From Ophiosphaerella korrae (Eukaryota > Ascomycota > Dothideomycetes > Pleosporales > Phaeosphaeriaceae), in assembly GCA_028456385.1 (NCBI GenBank), contig JALNQF010000244.1, forward strand, positions 1 through 61,574: a DNA stretch of 61,574 nt, in the 5' to 3' direction. Positions within the stretch are counted from its first letter, which is position 1. Each line of letters opens with the position of its first letter. A program made the position numbers and the translations under genes. Below, piece after piece: positions 27,310 through 39,808 of the stretch. The notes under the pieces are model-generated. The model was not told where the DNA came from and did no database searches. It was given only the letters and a program-made list of their open reading frames with translations.

Positions 27310-27556
27310 AGTAAAGTTATTTTTAACTAAGTTTAGATAACTACTATAAAACTTATTAAATAACTCTACTATATAGCTTACTTAAAGAGTATATTATAAG
27401 TTAGAGCTCTACTTTATATAATTTAAGTAAGTCTATAGTAGTAAGTAAGCTATATAAATTATTTAAGCTACTTTACTATATATAAGTAGCTTAGCTTAGA
27501 TAGCTCTTTAATTAATAATTATCTCTTACTTATTCCTAAGCTTATATCTTATAACA
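27310..27556 (+). repeat. Copia-A 3' LTR (approximate left edge)
   Basis: Inverted match to 6,147-6,400. The end ATCTTATAACA at 27,546-27,556 is clear; the start is uncertain. Confidence 0.65.
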
Positions 27557-30170
27557 ATTAATAATTATATAGCTAGAAGGAATAAAAAAGATTTTAAAGT
27601 AAATCTAAGAAAAGATATAAAATATCTAGTAAGCTATTAATCTTCTAATATCTACTATATATAGGTCTCTATACTTAGTAAAGTAATTATAATAAAAGAT
27701 ATACTATTTAATAAATTAATATATTATTTAAAAAAAATAAAGTATAAAATACAAAGAGATAAAGTAATTAAACTTTAAAAAATCTGTAATAATAATATAA
27801 GTATAAATCTAAGAAAAGATATAGATAGTTTTATCTTTAAAAAGTAAATAATAAGCTAAGAGAAAAAAATAGCTATAAAGTAGAAGCTTAGAAGTAAGCT
27901 ATTAAATTAAACTAGAGATTATTAAAGCTAAGTAATTAACTAAGAAGTTAAATAAGTAGAATTAATATAAAATATAAGTAAAGTATATAAGTATCTAAAA
28001 ATCTATAAAAATTAAAGTAATTAATTTAGTCTTATAATCCTAGAAGTAATACTAGAGCTAAGCGCTAAAGAGATTAGTAATTAAAATTATTATAAAGGAA
28101 TTAATAGCTAATAAAGAGTATACTAGCCTAGAAAAGCTAGCCTATTAAGCCTTACAAATTAAGTAAGATTAGAGAAGTTAAAGCTAAAGTACCTAACTTA
28201 ACTAATTACTCTAGATAAAATAAGTTAGTTATAAGGTTAGAAAAAGTTTCGCTAATTAATAAAAATACTACCTTTAAGATTAGTAATATAAAACGTAAGT
28301 AAAAGGCTAGCTTAATAAGTAATCTATAAGTAGTCGTACTTAGTACTAGAGATTAAATAAATAAATCTACTTTTAAGAAACAAGAAAAATCTAGATTATA
28401 AATATTAAATAGAGAGTAGTAATTATCTAAGTAGAGTAAATATATTAATTATAGATCTAAATAAAAATAACTAATAGAATAATTTTTATAATACTTATAT
28501 CTTAAAATTAAGTAGAACCGAAAATAATTATAAAAGCTATAAAATATTAAATATAGTAGTAATAGTAGTAATACTAAATAATTATATACTAATAGCGTTA
28601 ATAAAACGTAATAAGATCTATTAAGATTAAATACTAGAACTACTAACTACTTAGAAATAGCTATAGTAGTACTCCTATAAGTACTAGCTAGAAGATACTT
28701 TTTATAAAGAAATTAATTAGCTACTTAAGAAAGAAACCTAGAGTAAGATACTACGCTTAGGATTAAAATATTAACTACTTTACTTAAGTAAGTTTAGATA
28801 TAGAAATTTAATTAAAATAGATTCCTTTTAAAGTATAAAGCTAGGAATATAATAAGAACTAATCTTTAAGAAAAAGATACGTTTAATTTAACTTATACTA
28901 CTACTCTAGTAGTAAGGTCCTTTTAAATAGTAATAGTAATTACTACTTAGTTTAATCTAGAAGATATATAATATAGTAAGAGCGTTTTTAAATACTAGGA
29001 TTATAAAAGAAAAGAACTTATATTAAGCTTAATAGAGCCTTATATAGATTAAAATACTTACTACTTCTTTAGTATAAAGAATTCTTAATAATACTATAAT
29101 TATAAAATCTATAACTATTAAAAGAATAGATATACTTTTTTTTTAGTAAAAATTAAAAGATTATAATTCTATTCTATATAAATAATATATTACTACTCTT
29201 TTATAAAAATTAAAAATAAGTAGTAAAAGAACTAGAAAAATAAATTAAATTAAAATACAAATATAAAGTTAAGAGCTAGTTAAATAGATTTTAAGTGTAT
29301 AAGTAATTTATAATTAAAAATAAAGATAAATACTTTCCTTTATAATTAATATATTTATAAGATTGTAAAGAAATTAAAGCTTAAAGATAGTAGCTTTTTA
29401 GAAATACTACTATCTATAAATAATCTAATTAAAAATACTAATAAAGTATTAAAATAAAATATAAATAGCTATTAAGAGAAAGTAAGATTAGTACTCTATC
29501 TAGTAATTATACTAAGACTAGATATAGAATTTACTAGATTAAAGCTATTCTATTTTCTAATAACTTTAAGTAATTAATACTAAAAAGAAATAGATAGAGT
29601 AATTATATACTTATATAGAATTAGATAAAAAGAGATCTAGTATAAGAATAATAATAGACTTAATCTTATAATTTATAGAAATACTTTATTTATAAATAAA
29701 TTAGAGAATAGAAAATCTTTATATAGATATCTAGAAATCCTATTTAAAAGATAAATTTTCTAGAAAGTAGTAAAGTAAAATATAGTAACTATATCTACTA
29801 TAGAAGCTAAGCTTCTAACCTTTAATTATATAACTTAAGAAGTAATAGTACTTAATTAGTTCTTTAAAAAGATTACTTTTAATCTTAGAGTACTATAGAA
29901 AGTTTAGTATAAAAATTACTAAATAATTAGACTTAGAGTTAGTAAAAATAAGAAAATTAAAACAAGATTATATTATATAGATATCTAAAATATATAGCTC
30001 TACTAAGAGTATACTAAAAGATTATACTAAGTAAAATACTTAGAAATAATTAAAATATAGTAGGGTAATATAAAAAAAAGCTTAAGAAAAGGTTATAGTT
30101 TTTAACTAGTAATAACTTACTAAACAAAATAGCTAAAATATAAGTAAATACAAATTTTAAAGAGAAAATC
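27557..30170 (+). pseudogene. Copia-B pol relic (integrase end to RNase H)
   Basis: A plus-strand copia relic. The integrase end is at about 27,600-27,710 (SNIYYI and KDILFN blocks, NIYRVW and DVTF in the family). The RT active site Tyr-Ile-Asn-Asn is at 29,175-29,186 within LFYINNILLLF. The RPDIAF-like block lies near 29,520 (LRLDIEFTRL) and the RNase H start STxEAE reads STIEAK near 29,800. The pol end is near 30,100. Catalytic aspartates of RT are lost and stops abound. The 5' half is missing on this side because Copia-A copy 2 lies directly upstream. Its last 60 bases recur inverted at 32,231-32,287. Confidence 0.75.
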
Positions 30171-32230
30171 TAGTATATATTATAAGTATATTTCTTTCTA
30201 CCTAAAACTTCTCTTTAAGCCTCTCCCTTTAAGCCTCCTTTTAAGCTCTTTAGGTATCTCTAAGATTACTCTTAAAGCTACTAAAGATTATATATACTTT
30301 TTAGATATATAAATACTTTAAGGATTTATCTTACTTTATTAATATACTTATTATTCTAATATATTTAACTCTTACTAAATACTCTTTATAGTATAAACTA
30401 TTATCTTACTATAATTTTTAATTACTAAGCTAACTAGAGTAAAGATCTAAACTACTTTAAAGACTTTTTTTTTTTTACTAACTTTAGAGCTTTATAGTTT
30501 TTTATTTATAGTATCTTTTTTCTATTTTTTTAGTATAAGTTAGATATATAAATAAATATTAATATATATTAATTATCTATATTTCTAAATATTTAAAGAG
30601 TAGATATTTAGTAAAAAGTATAAATTTTAAATTTAAAAAAAAACTTATACCTAATAGCTATATCTCTTTAGTATTAATACAAAGTAAGATACTCTTTAGC
30701 TAGTATATAGTTCTATTAACGTTTTCTTCTATATTATATATAATTATCTATAGATTCTTAAAGTATAAGTACTTAGTTTTATTTTTTTACTATTTTAAAG
30801 GATTCTACTACTATAGAAGTTGTTTATTTAGGAATTTTTTTTTTATATCTTTTAATTAATTTTATTTTTAATAAATTATATACAATTTTAATAAGATGTA
30901 AATCTATACTATAAGCTAAAGAAAGAAACTATTTTATTTTATTTCTCTAAAAATAATTAATAAAGGAAGAAGTTTTATAAATTTAATAAATATTTTATAA
31001 ATATTTATACTTTAGTATCTTCTTTATTAATTTATAACCTTAGGTAGAAGTTATATTTACTTATTCTTTTATAATTAGAAAAAAGTAGTATAAAAAAGAG
31101 TTATATACCTTCTTCCTTTTAATTTACTTTTTAATATACTTATTACGTACTATATTAATATAAGAAGTAAAATTAAGAAATCAAGTATTAATTAGGTTCT
31201 AATTTAACTCTAGGTTTAATCTTCTTCTTATCTTAATAGCTATTTCTACTTAGATTATTATTTCCTTATATAATATAATATTTAGTAAGCAAGCTATTAT
31301 AATATAATTAAAAAGAAAACAAAATAGAAAAGAAATAAAATATTCTAGCCTATTAGGACTTCTTTTAACCCTATTTTTATTTATTATAAAGACGATTTCT
31401 TTTCTTACTCTATTTTTACTTTTTTTTTAATAATATTTTAGCTTAACCCTTGTCTATATCTTAAAATATAAATATTTTAATATTAATCTATCTATTATTT
31501 AGCCTTATTAGCTACTCTATATAATAGTAAACTCTTTTTTAGTATTTTATTTATTTATTAATAGTATAACTTGTTTACTTAAGAAAATATAGTAACACTA
31601 TAATAGAGATATTAATCTTATATTTAAATAATAATCTCTTATTACTTATCTTAGGACTCTTTATTTAGTCTCTATTTTATTATCTTTTTTCTCTTAATTT
31701 TAATTTTCTAACCTACTCTTTTATTACTTAGGTAATAGAAGATAGATTACTATTTTTTTTTCTAATTTAATTAATAGTAGCTTTAATAAATCTATAGTCT
31801 CTTTTAAGAATAGTAGTAATAGTAAAAAGAAGTAGATTAGAAAAGTAATATAAGTTAACTTTAGGTTTATATTTTAAAAAGTATATTAAAATTTATTAAG
31901 GATTTAGAAAGGAGATTAGGAAACTAAAATTAGAAGTTATTTTATCTTTAATATATAAATAGATTAGTAATCTTTTTAGTAATTTTAGCTTATATAATAA
32001 AGTTTCTACTTTTATCTATTTAAAATAACTAAATAAGTAGATAATAAATAGTCTATAAAAATTTAGTTATATAATCTTTACTAGTCTATTAATAACTAGA
32101 TTAAGTAAAAGTAGAATTTAATACGCTAATAAAAAAGTTCTATAAGGTTAAATTTTATAAAAAAAAAGTCCTTAAAATAGTTTAAATCGTAGCTCTAGAT
32201 AGCTAAGAAATTAAAATCGTAATAAGCTAA
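30171..32230 (-). mobile_element. Copia fragment, minus strand
   Basis: 30,195-30,430 is the reverse complement of Copia-A at 24,890-25,130. The minus strand upstream (about 30,690-30,720) has an EENxxRT-like block of the kind seen at the end of the copia integrase core. The rest (30,900-32,230) is RIP-degraded and unassigned, probably integrase and gag by position. It sits between the facing 3' ends of two Copia-B relics. Confidence 0.5.
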
Positions 32231-32287
32231 AATAATATACTAGATTTTTTTTTTAAAATTTCGATATACTTATATTTTTAGCTATTT
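32231..32287 (-). mobile_element. 3' tip of Copia-B copy 2, left of Gyp-B
   Basis: The reverse complement matches the 3' tip of Copia-B copy 1 at about 30,117-30,175. It continues at 39,809 on the other side of Gyp-B. Confidence 0.7.
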
Positions 32288-32728
32288 TGTTATAGCTATA
32301 ACAAGAGAAAACCGATTTAAACTAATTAGCTCTACTATAGATAATAACAATATATATAACCTATAGAATAACAAACTAGATTAGGAGACTAATTACAATA
32401 TAGACACGTAATAAATTCGCGATTCGCGATCTTAGTAAACATAAAGTATAAAGCTAAGTACGTAATAAATTTATAATTCGCGATCTTAGCAAATATAAAG
32501 TATAAAGCTAGCTAAGAACCCTAGGTATATAGTTAGTAGTAATGTGTATTATTAGGATACTATTAGCAATTTAATTATTAACTACAAGCAACAATACTAA
32601 GATAGTTGCAAAACATCTTCTATTATTTATAGCTTATTATAGATTACTATACAAGCTTTTGTTATTACCTCTTAATCTACTAATATAATTAAGATACTAA
32701 GAAGTTAACTCTAGGGGACCTAGTAATA
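32288..32728 (+). repeat. Gyp-B 5' LTR
   Basis: 441 bp. It contains two tandem copies of a unit of about 55 bp (about 32,407-32,510) with the core CGCGATCTTAG and AAAGTATAAAGCTA. The last bases have undergone CpA-to-TpA change compared with the 3' LTR. Confidence 0.92.
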
Positions 32729-32799
32729 CTTTACTAATTTAGTTATTGCGAGAAGCAAAGCGTAAGTAGTATATAGTCTAGCTAATATAATAGTAGAAA

Positions 32800-35700
32800 G
32801 CTTAACTAGTAAAGTACCTAGGAGTAGTTATAAGTCTAATAGTACTATATAGGAAACGATTAAGGACTATATAAATAAACTAATTAATAATAAAGAAGAT
32901 ATAAAAATAGTAATTAAAGCTTTAGAAACGTAGAATAAGGAACTACAAGACTACTTAAAGTAGAATAAAGTATAAATTAAAGCTATTATTAAAGGATAGA
33001 ACTAGATAGAATTAATTACTTAATAACTAGAGATAAGTACAACAAAGAAGCTACTAAAGATACCTGTTCTTAAGAAATTTAATAGAATAAGAGAGAAACT
33101 AAGACCCTTTATAGTATTAGCACAACTTTAGATAGATATATAAGTACTATACTTTAATATAGAAGAAAAGAAAGTAATATATATTAGACTATCCCTTAAA
33201 GAAGATGTAATAAGATAGTACAAACCTTACTAGATAGACTATACAATATATTCTCTAATAACCTATAAAGATAAAACTAGAGCTATTTTAAGAAGTTATA
33301 AATACTTTACTAAGTAAATAAAAGTAGTATTTAGGGATATAGATATTACCTAATAAGCTAAAAAAAAACTCGAAAGGCTTATATAAAACAAGAGTATTCT
33401 TAAATACGTATTATAATTTAAATAACTATCTTAAAATATAGAATAAAACGAATTAGCCCTAATATTACAATTTAAATAAGGACTAAACGTAAAAATCTAA
33501 TATAAAATAATATATATAGAGAAACCTAGGACACTAGAAGCCCTAAAGTAATAGGTAATTTAAATTAATAACGACCTTTAAGAATAGAAGAAGAACAAGT
33601 ATAGTAACTAAACTAGAAACTAGGATACTAGAGACCCTATAATCCTTAACGTAAACAAAGATAAGAAGAAAAGAAAGAATAAAGACTTTACGTACTTTAA
33701 TTATAGTAAGAAAAGCTACTACGTAAAAGACTACTAATTATAAAAGAAAAAGAATATAGTATACTATAAATATAAGAAATTAAGATACTTTATAAAAGAT
33801 TATAGAAGTAAAGACTATAAGAAAGAAAAGGAAGCCTAGTTAAAGATAACTAAAAGTAAAAAAGAAGCACTAAAAGTATAAGCTAAACCTTAAGAGAAAG
33901 TAGCTAAGAGTAAAGAATTATAGTATATAATACTCTATTAGACCTTTTATTACAAAGATAACTACTATATATACCTTTCTAGTAAGTAGAGAGTAAGATA
34001 GTTCTTATAGAAGAATAGAGTAGTAGTAATAAAAGAAAAAATAAAAGCGTAGCTAAAAGAAATAGTATACGTAATAGACTTACTAATAGAAGACTTAGAA
34101 GGAGAAGAACCCTAGATACTATTAATCTAGGCTAAAGAACTAGTACTAGATAAAGAGACTACTATAGCTTCCCTTAAAGGACTATAAAGAAGTAAGAATT
34201 AAGTTAGTATAAGAGGTATAGAATATACTTAGCTAGATATATATAGCTATAATAGCTATACAATAATAGATATAAAGGAATAAAATAAAGAATAGAAGTT
34301 TATTTAAAAATACTTACTAGTAATAAGTATAGAGGAAGTGTATAAAAACTAGAAAGAACGCAATCCTAAAGAAATAAAGTTTAAACTATTTTAAGAATAG
34401 ATAAAGTAATATATAGTTATAGTAAGAAGGATACTTATATAAAGAGAATAGTAGTACTTTATAAAAAAGACGTAATAGATTAATAAAGCCTATATACTAA
34501 GAGTACTAGTAGTATACTATATCCTAACAATAGATATACCTAGTAAAGATAAATACTAGAAAGGAGATAATAAGATAATAGACCTAAAATATCTAGTACA
34601 CTTTAAAGTATTATAGATATTATATATAGATAAAAACTATATTATATATAGAAACCCTAAAGTATATAATAATATATAGCCTATAAAAAGGAGAGGCTAT
34701 AATTATATAAGAGTAATTCTAGTAGAAGATATCTAAGGATAAGAAATAACCCTAGAAGATAGATACTTAGTAGTAAGGCTAGGACTAAAACTATCTAAGA
34801 AATACATCTAAAGAGGACTATAGTATAAATACACTTATAATAAATATCTAAAATATAAAGAATATAAACTTAAAGTAAGGCTATAGCCCTAGAAAGATAG
34901 ATAATTTATAAGAATACTAAGGTAGGAATAGCTAGAAAGTATAAGAAGCCTATATATTACAAAGATAGGCACTTATTTAGGAAAGAAAATATAACTACTA
35001 ATTAATAGTAGAGCTATAAGAAACTTTATATTAAAGAAGTTTATAGAAATAAAAGGAATAGAGTATATAATAAATAAATACTCTTAATAACTAAGTATAA
35101 TTAAAAGAAAACTATTCTAGGAACCTATAAGGTTTAAAACAGTTCCCTTAACACTAGAATTAGAAGAGATAATAATTAAGAATATAGTTATAGATATAAC
35201 AACAATTAATAACAAATAAGATATAATACTAGGAATACTATAGTTACAAATAACTAATCTATATATTAACTAAAGAATAGGAAAAATTTACTACTATAAA
35301 ATAGATATATTAAAGGCTAACATAAGTATATACAAAGGAAAATTCCTAGAAAAATATAAGAAATAAGAGAAGTAACTTATAGAGCCTAAAGACTACCTTC
35401 TAAAATATTAGCTATAGGATTTAGTAATAGATATAAAAGAAGATAAAGACGTAAGATAGAGCCTAGTTTATAGAAAAATAGAAGAAAAATCTAAGATTAA
35501 ACAAGTATTTATTAAAAACGCAATTAGAAAAGGATAGATATAAGAATCTAAATCCTTAGTAGTATATAGACTTATCTTTGTAGATAAAAAGAGAATAAGT
35601 AAAAAGAGACCCTATATAGATTTTAGAAAGACTAACGTAATTATAAATAAGAACTAATTCTTACTACTATAAATAGATAAAATATAAGATAGGCTATAGA

Positions 35701-38700
35701 AAGTAAAAATCTTTACAAAACTAGATATCTAGAACGCCTACTATTAGATTAGAATTAAAAAAGATAATAAATAGAAAATAGTATTTAGAACATAATATAG
35801 ACTATATAAATACCTAGTTATACTATTTAGCTTAATAAATGCATAAGCAGCCTTCTAAGAAAGAATTAATATAGTACTAAGAGAGTACTTAGACGTATTT
35901 ATATTTATATACTTAGACAATATCTTTATATTTTTAGAAATAGAAGAGGAATATATATAACACGTAAACTAAGTACTAAAAAAATTAGTAGAAAGTAAAC
36001 TAATTCTTAAGATAAGAAAATGCGAGTTCTATATAAAGAAAACAGACTTCTTTAGATTTATTATAAAACTAGGAAAAATTAAAATTAACTCTAAAAAGAT
36101 TAGATTAATTAATAAATAGCTAATACTAAAAAACCTAAAAGAGGTATAATAATTTTATAAGCTAGTAAACTTTTATAGAAAGTTAATAGTAAGATAGTCT
36201 AAAGATATAAAACCTATAACAAGACTTATAAAGAAGGATACACTATTTAAATAGATAAAAGAATACGATAAAGTATTTAAAATAATTAAAAAGAAGTTTA
36301 TAGAAAACCTAGTTATTAGAATATATAACCTAGACCTACTAGTAATTATAAAAATAGATGTATTGTAACAGGTTATTACTAGGGTCGACTTCCTAGTGCC
36401 CGAGGGGTGTTAGTAGATTAAGAGTTAATAGTAAAAGCTTAGGTTATAATCTGTAATAACTTATAAATAATAGAAGATGTTTTACAACTATCTTGTATTA
36501 GCGTTCTGTAGTTAAAGGATTGAATTACTAATACTATCCTAATAATGTGCATCTTACTAACTATATACCTATGTCTCTTAGCTAGCTTCGTGCTTTGTAT
36601 TTGCTAAGATCGCGAATCGCAAATTTATTACGTGCTTGGCTTCGTGCTTTGTATTTGCTATGATCGCGAATTGCGAATTTATTACGTACTTGGCTTCGTG
36701 CTTTATATTTACTAAGATTGCGAATTACGAATTTATTACGTGTCCCTATTATAGTTAGCTTCTTAATCCAATTCGTTCTCCTATAGATTATATGCGTTGT
36801 TGTTATCTAGGGCGGGGCTAATTAGCTTAAATTAGTTTTCTCTTGTTATAGCCATAACATATATCTAACTTAGTCTATAGAATAGCACTAATATAAAAGG
36901 ACCTAGAGACTAAAAAAGAATATCTAGTTAAATATTTCTCTAAAAAGATAAAAATAGTAGAACTTAATTACTTAATTTATAATAAAGAGATACTAGTAAT
37001 CTATAAAGTATTTAAATAATAGAGAGTATACCTATAAAGAGTAAAATAATAAATAAAGGTCTATATAGACTATAAGAATCTTATAGGATTTATACTAAAT
37101 AAAGAACTATTATAACAATATATAAGATAGTAGGAATTTCTATTAATATTTAATATAGAAATTATATATATAAAAGGGAAAGATAACTAATTTATAGACG
37201 CCCTTAGTAGAAGACTAAACTTACAAGAAGAAGTAAACACTACTAGTATAGTTCTAGTTAAGAATAAAGAAAGATATTTAGTCCTAAATATACTTAAAAT
37301 AGCTACAATACTTAAAAGAATAAGTAGTAAGCTAGATAAATAGATTTAGAAAACAATATAAGAAGTATCTAAAGAAATAGAAAAACTAGAAATCTAAGAA
37401 AGACTTGTATACGCCTATAGAAGAATATATATTCTAAGAAAAATTTAAAAGGAATTTATACAATAATTCTATAAATTACTAGTATATAGCTACTAAAGTA
37501 TTAAAAAAATACTAGATAGACTACTACAAGACTACTATATTCTAAAAGTAAGATAATTAGTAATAGAAGTACTATAAGACTATATAGAATACTAAAGAAA
37601 TAAATATAATAGATACGTACTATATAAAATACTATAACTAGTAAAAGTACTAGAATAACTATAGAGAGTTATTATAATAGACTTTATTAGAAAGTTACTA
37701 AAGTTAAAAGACCTAATATTAAGAGTTAAGTATAACAAAATCCTAATAATAGTAGATAAACTTATAAAGTACTTATACTTTAGACTATATAAGGAGAAAA
37801 GTAGGATAGAAGTTACTATATACTAGGTCCTAGGAACTATAATTAGTTAATATAGACTACTAGATAAGATTACTATAGATAGAGATATAAGATTTATATT
37901 AAAACTATAGAAAACAATAATAGTATAATTAGGAATTAAATATATAATATCTACTATATATTACTCTTAAATAAATAGATAATTAGAACGAATAAATTAG
38001 ATAGTAGAATAGTACCTAAGATACTATCTTAACTATAACTAGAACAATTAGGTATAACTACTACCTATAGTATAGTTAGTATATAACAGCGCAAAGAATA
38101 TAGTAATAAGAATATTACTTTTCTTTATAAACTATAGATTTAAACCTAACGTATACTAAATACTAAGAAACTAGATATCTTAGTCTCTAAGAGGAGAAAA
38201 CTTTACTAATAGACTTAAAAATATATAGGATTAATTAAGATAGGACGTAGAATTCCTATATAATTGTATAGCTAAGTATTACAATAAAAAATATAAAGAA
38301 GGACCCTAATTTAGAAAGGGAGAAAAAGTATAGTTAGTACAAAAAAATATTAAGAGCAAGAGACTAAGTTCTAAACTAGACTATATTAAGATAAGACTAT
38401 ATAAAATTAAAAAAGAAGTTATACTAGTTATATTTAAACTAAAGCTACTAAATAAGATAAGTATATACCTAACCTTCTATATAGTACTACTTAAGATAGC
38501 ACTATAAGAAGTAAAACTACTAGTATACAAAGTAGATACGTATAGAGAATAAGAAGAATAAGAAGTTAAAAAAATCCTATTATACTAGTTCTATAATAGT
38601 AGAAACTACTATTTAGTAAAATAGATAGGTATAGATAAAAAAGGATAACTATAAGAAGAAATATAGGAACTAGAAGATAATCTTAACTACTCTAAGAAAC

Positions 38701-38760
38701 TAGAGGACTTCTAAAGTTAAAACCCTCTAGACTACCTTATAGCGAACTAAGAAAATTAGT
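32800..38760 (+). pseudogene. Gyp-B gag-pol relic with double zinc knuckle and chromodomain
   Basis: Gag ends in two CCHC zinc knuckles (33,693-33,737 and 33,762-33,803) whose Cys and His codons all read Tyr, as TGC/TGT-to-TAC/TAT and CAC-to-TAC changes predict. The protease site near 34,990-35,040 reads NSRAIRNFI for the family DSGATxNFI. RT spans about 35,480-36,060 (KLDI.NAYY block near 35,730) with active site Tyr-Leu-Asp-Asn at 35,910-35,921. RNase H resumes after the nested LTR (about 36,865-37,200). Integrase is at about 37,480-38,160, with DFI, VDKL and DRDIRF blocks. The chromodomain (about 38,570-38,720) reads YLVK followed by a stop where Trp is expected. Stops in all domains show inactivation. 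Confidence 0.88.
36364..36859 (-). repeat. Inverted solo Gyp-B LTR nested in Gyp-B
   Basis: 496 bp, TGTAACAGG...CCATAACA, the reverse complement of the Gyp-B LTR. It carries three copies of the internal unit of about 55 bp where the host LTRs have two, which explains the extra 55 bp. Flanks are TGTAT (36,359-36,363) and TATAT (36,860-36,864), a 5-bp target duplication with one RIP-type change. The homologous empty site is at about 59,640-59,650. TpG and CpA are much more frequent than in the surrounding element. Confidence 0.92.
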
Positions 38761-39367
38761 TCTACTAGCGCTAAATAGAGAGGCGTTAGGAACGCCTAAC
38801 GCGATAGGAGCTAGAACAGCCTAAACTACATCTTTAAGGTCTATCTTAGCCTCTAAGGTACAAGACTATTTAGATAATTTAGTGTTATTATAAGCCTTTA
38901 TCTTATAAAGCTACTTAATACAAGAATAAAGATCTACTAGCTTATAAAGAGTTAGCTTACGTTTAGCTTTAGCCTTAGCGAGCTATAATAATAGTATCTC
39001 TTAGGCCTAGTTAACAGCTTACTCTATATAACTTAGCAAGAAGAAACTATATAGAAATTAAGTACTTATACTCTACAAGAGAAACACTAGACAGTATATA
39101 CTTATACTAAATATTAGCTAGAATATACTTGTTATAGTATTTACTATCCTTTAAAGATATAAGATAAGTAAGTTTTAACTAAGTATAATAGGTGCAAGGA
39201 AATATTTTAACCCTATTATAAGTGATACAAGTAACAAGAAGAAGTTTATTATAGTTAGAACGCGAAGATATAGAGAATATTAAAGAATTAGAAATAAATA
39301 AAGAAACTAGACTAATAACCTTAGGCCTAGGGTAAAGAAATAAAAGCTTACCTAGAGAGAAGAATAG

Positions 39368-39808
39368 TGTTATAGCTATAACAAGAGAAAACTAATTTAA
39401 ACTAATTAGCCTTACTATAGATAATAATAATATATATAACTTATAAGATAATAAACTAGATTAGGAGACTAATTATAATATAGATACGTAATAAATTTAC
39501 AATTTATAATCTTAGCAAATATAAAGTATAAAGCTAAGTACGTAATAAATTTGTAATTCGCGATCTTAGTAAATATAAAGTACAAAGCTAGCTAAGAACC
39601 CTAGGTATATAGTTAGTAGTAATATATATTATTAAGATGCTATTAGCAATTTAATTATTAACTATAAGCGACAATACTAAGATAGTTGCAAAATATCTTC
39701 TATTATTTATAGCTTATTGTAGATTACTATACAAGCCTTTGTTATTACCTCTTAATCTACTAATATAATTAAGTTACTAGGAAGTTAACTCTAGGAGACC
39801 TAGTAACA
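39368..39808 (+). repeat. Gyp-B 3' LTR
   Basis: 441 bp, the same length as the 5' LTR, followed by the target duplication TATTT. Confidence 0.92.

Larger units (their letters stand above)
24703..27556 (+). mobile_element. Copia-A copy 2, 3' part
   Basis: Plus-strand RT, RNase H and 3' LTR of the family seen inverted at 1-6,400. The 5' part is not contiguous: the sequence starts at the Gyp-A target site. The 3' end at 27,556 abuts the integrase end of Copia-B, so this element appears to have inserted into Copia-B. Confidence 0.75.
32288..39808 (+). mobile_element. Gyp-B, complete Ty3/gypsy chromovirus, RIP-inactivated
   Basis: Two 441-bp LTRs (32,288-32,728 and 39,368-39,808) start TGTTATAG and end TAGTAACA/TAGTAATA. 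They are flanked by a perfect 5-bp target duplication TATTT (32,283-32,287 and 39,809-39,813). A purine-rich tract lies just before the 3' LTR. The internal part has gag with two zinc knuckles, protease, RT, RNase H, integrase and a chromodomain, in that order. It is interrupted by an inverted solo LTR of its own family at 36,364-36,859. Without that insertion the element is about 7.0 kb, normal for fungal chromoviruses. Confidence 0.92.
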
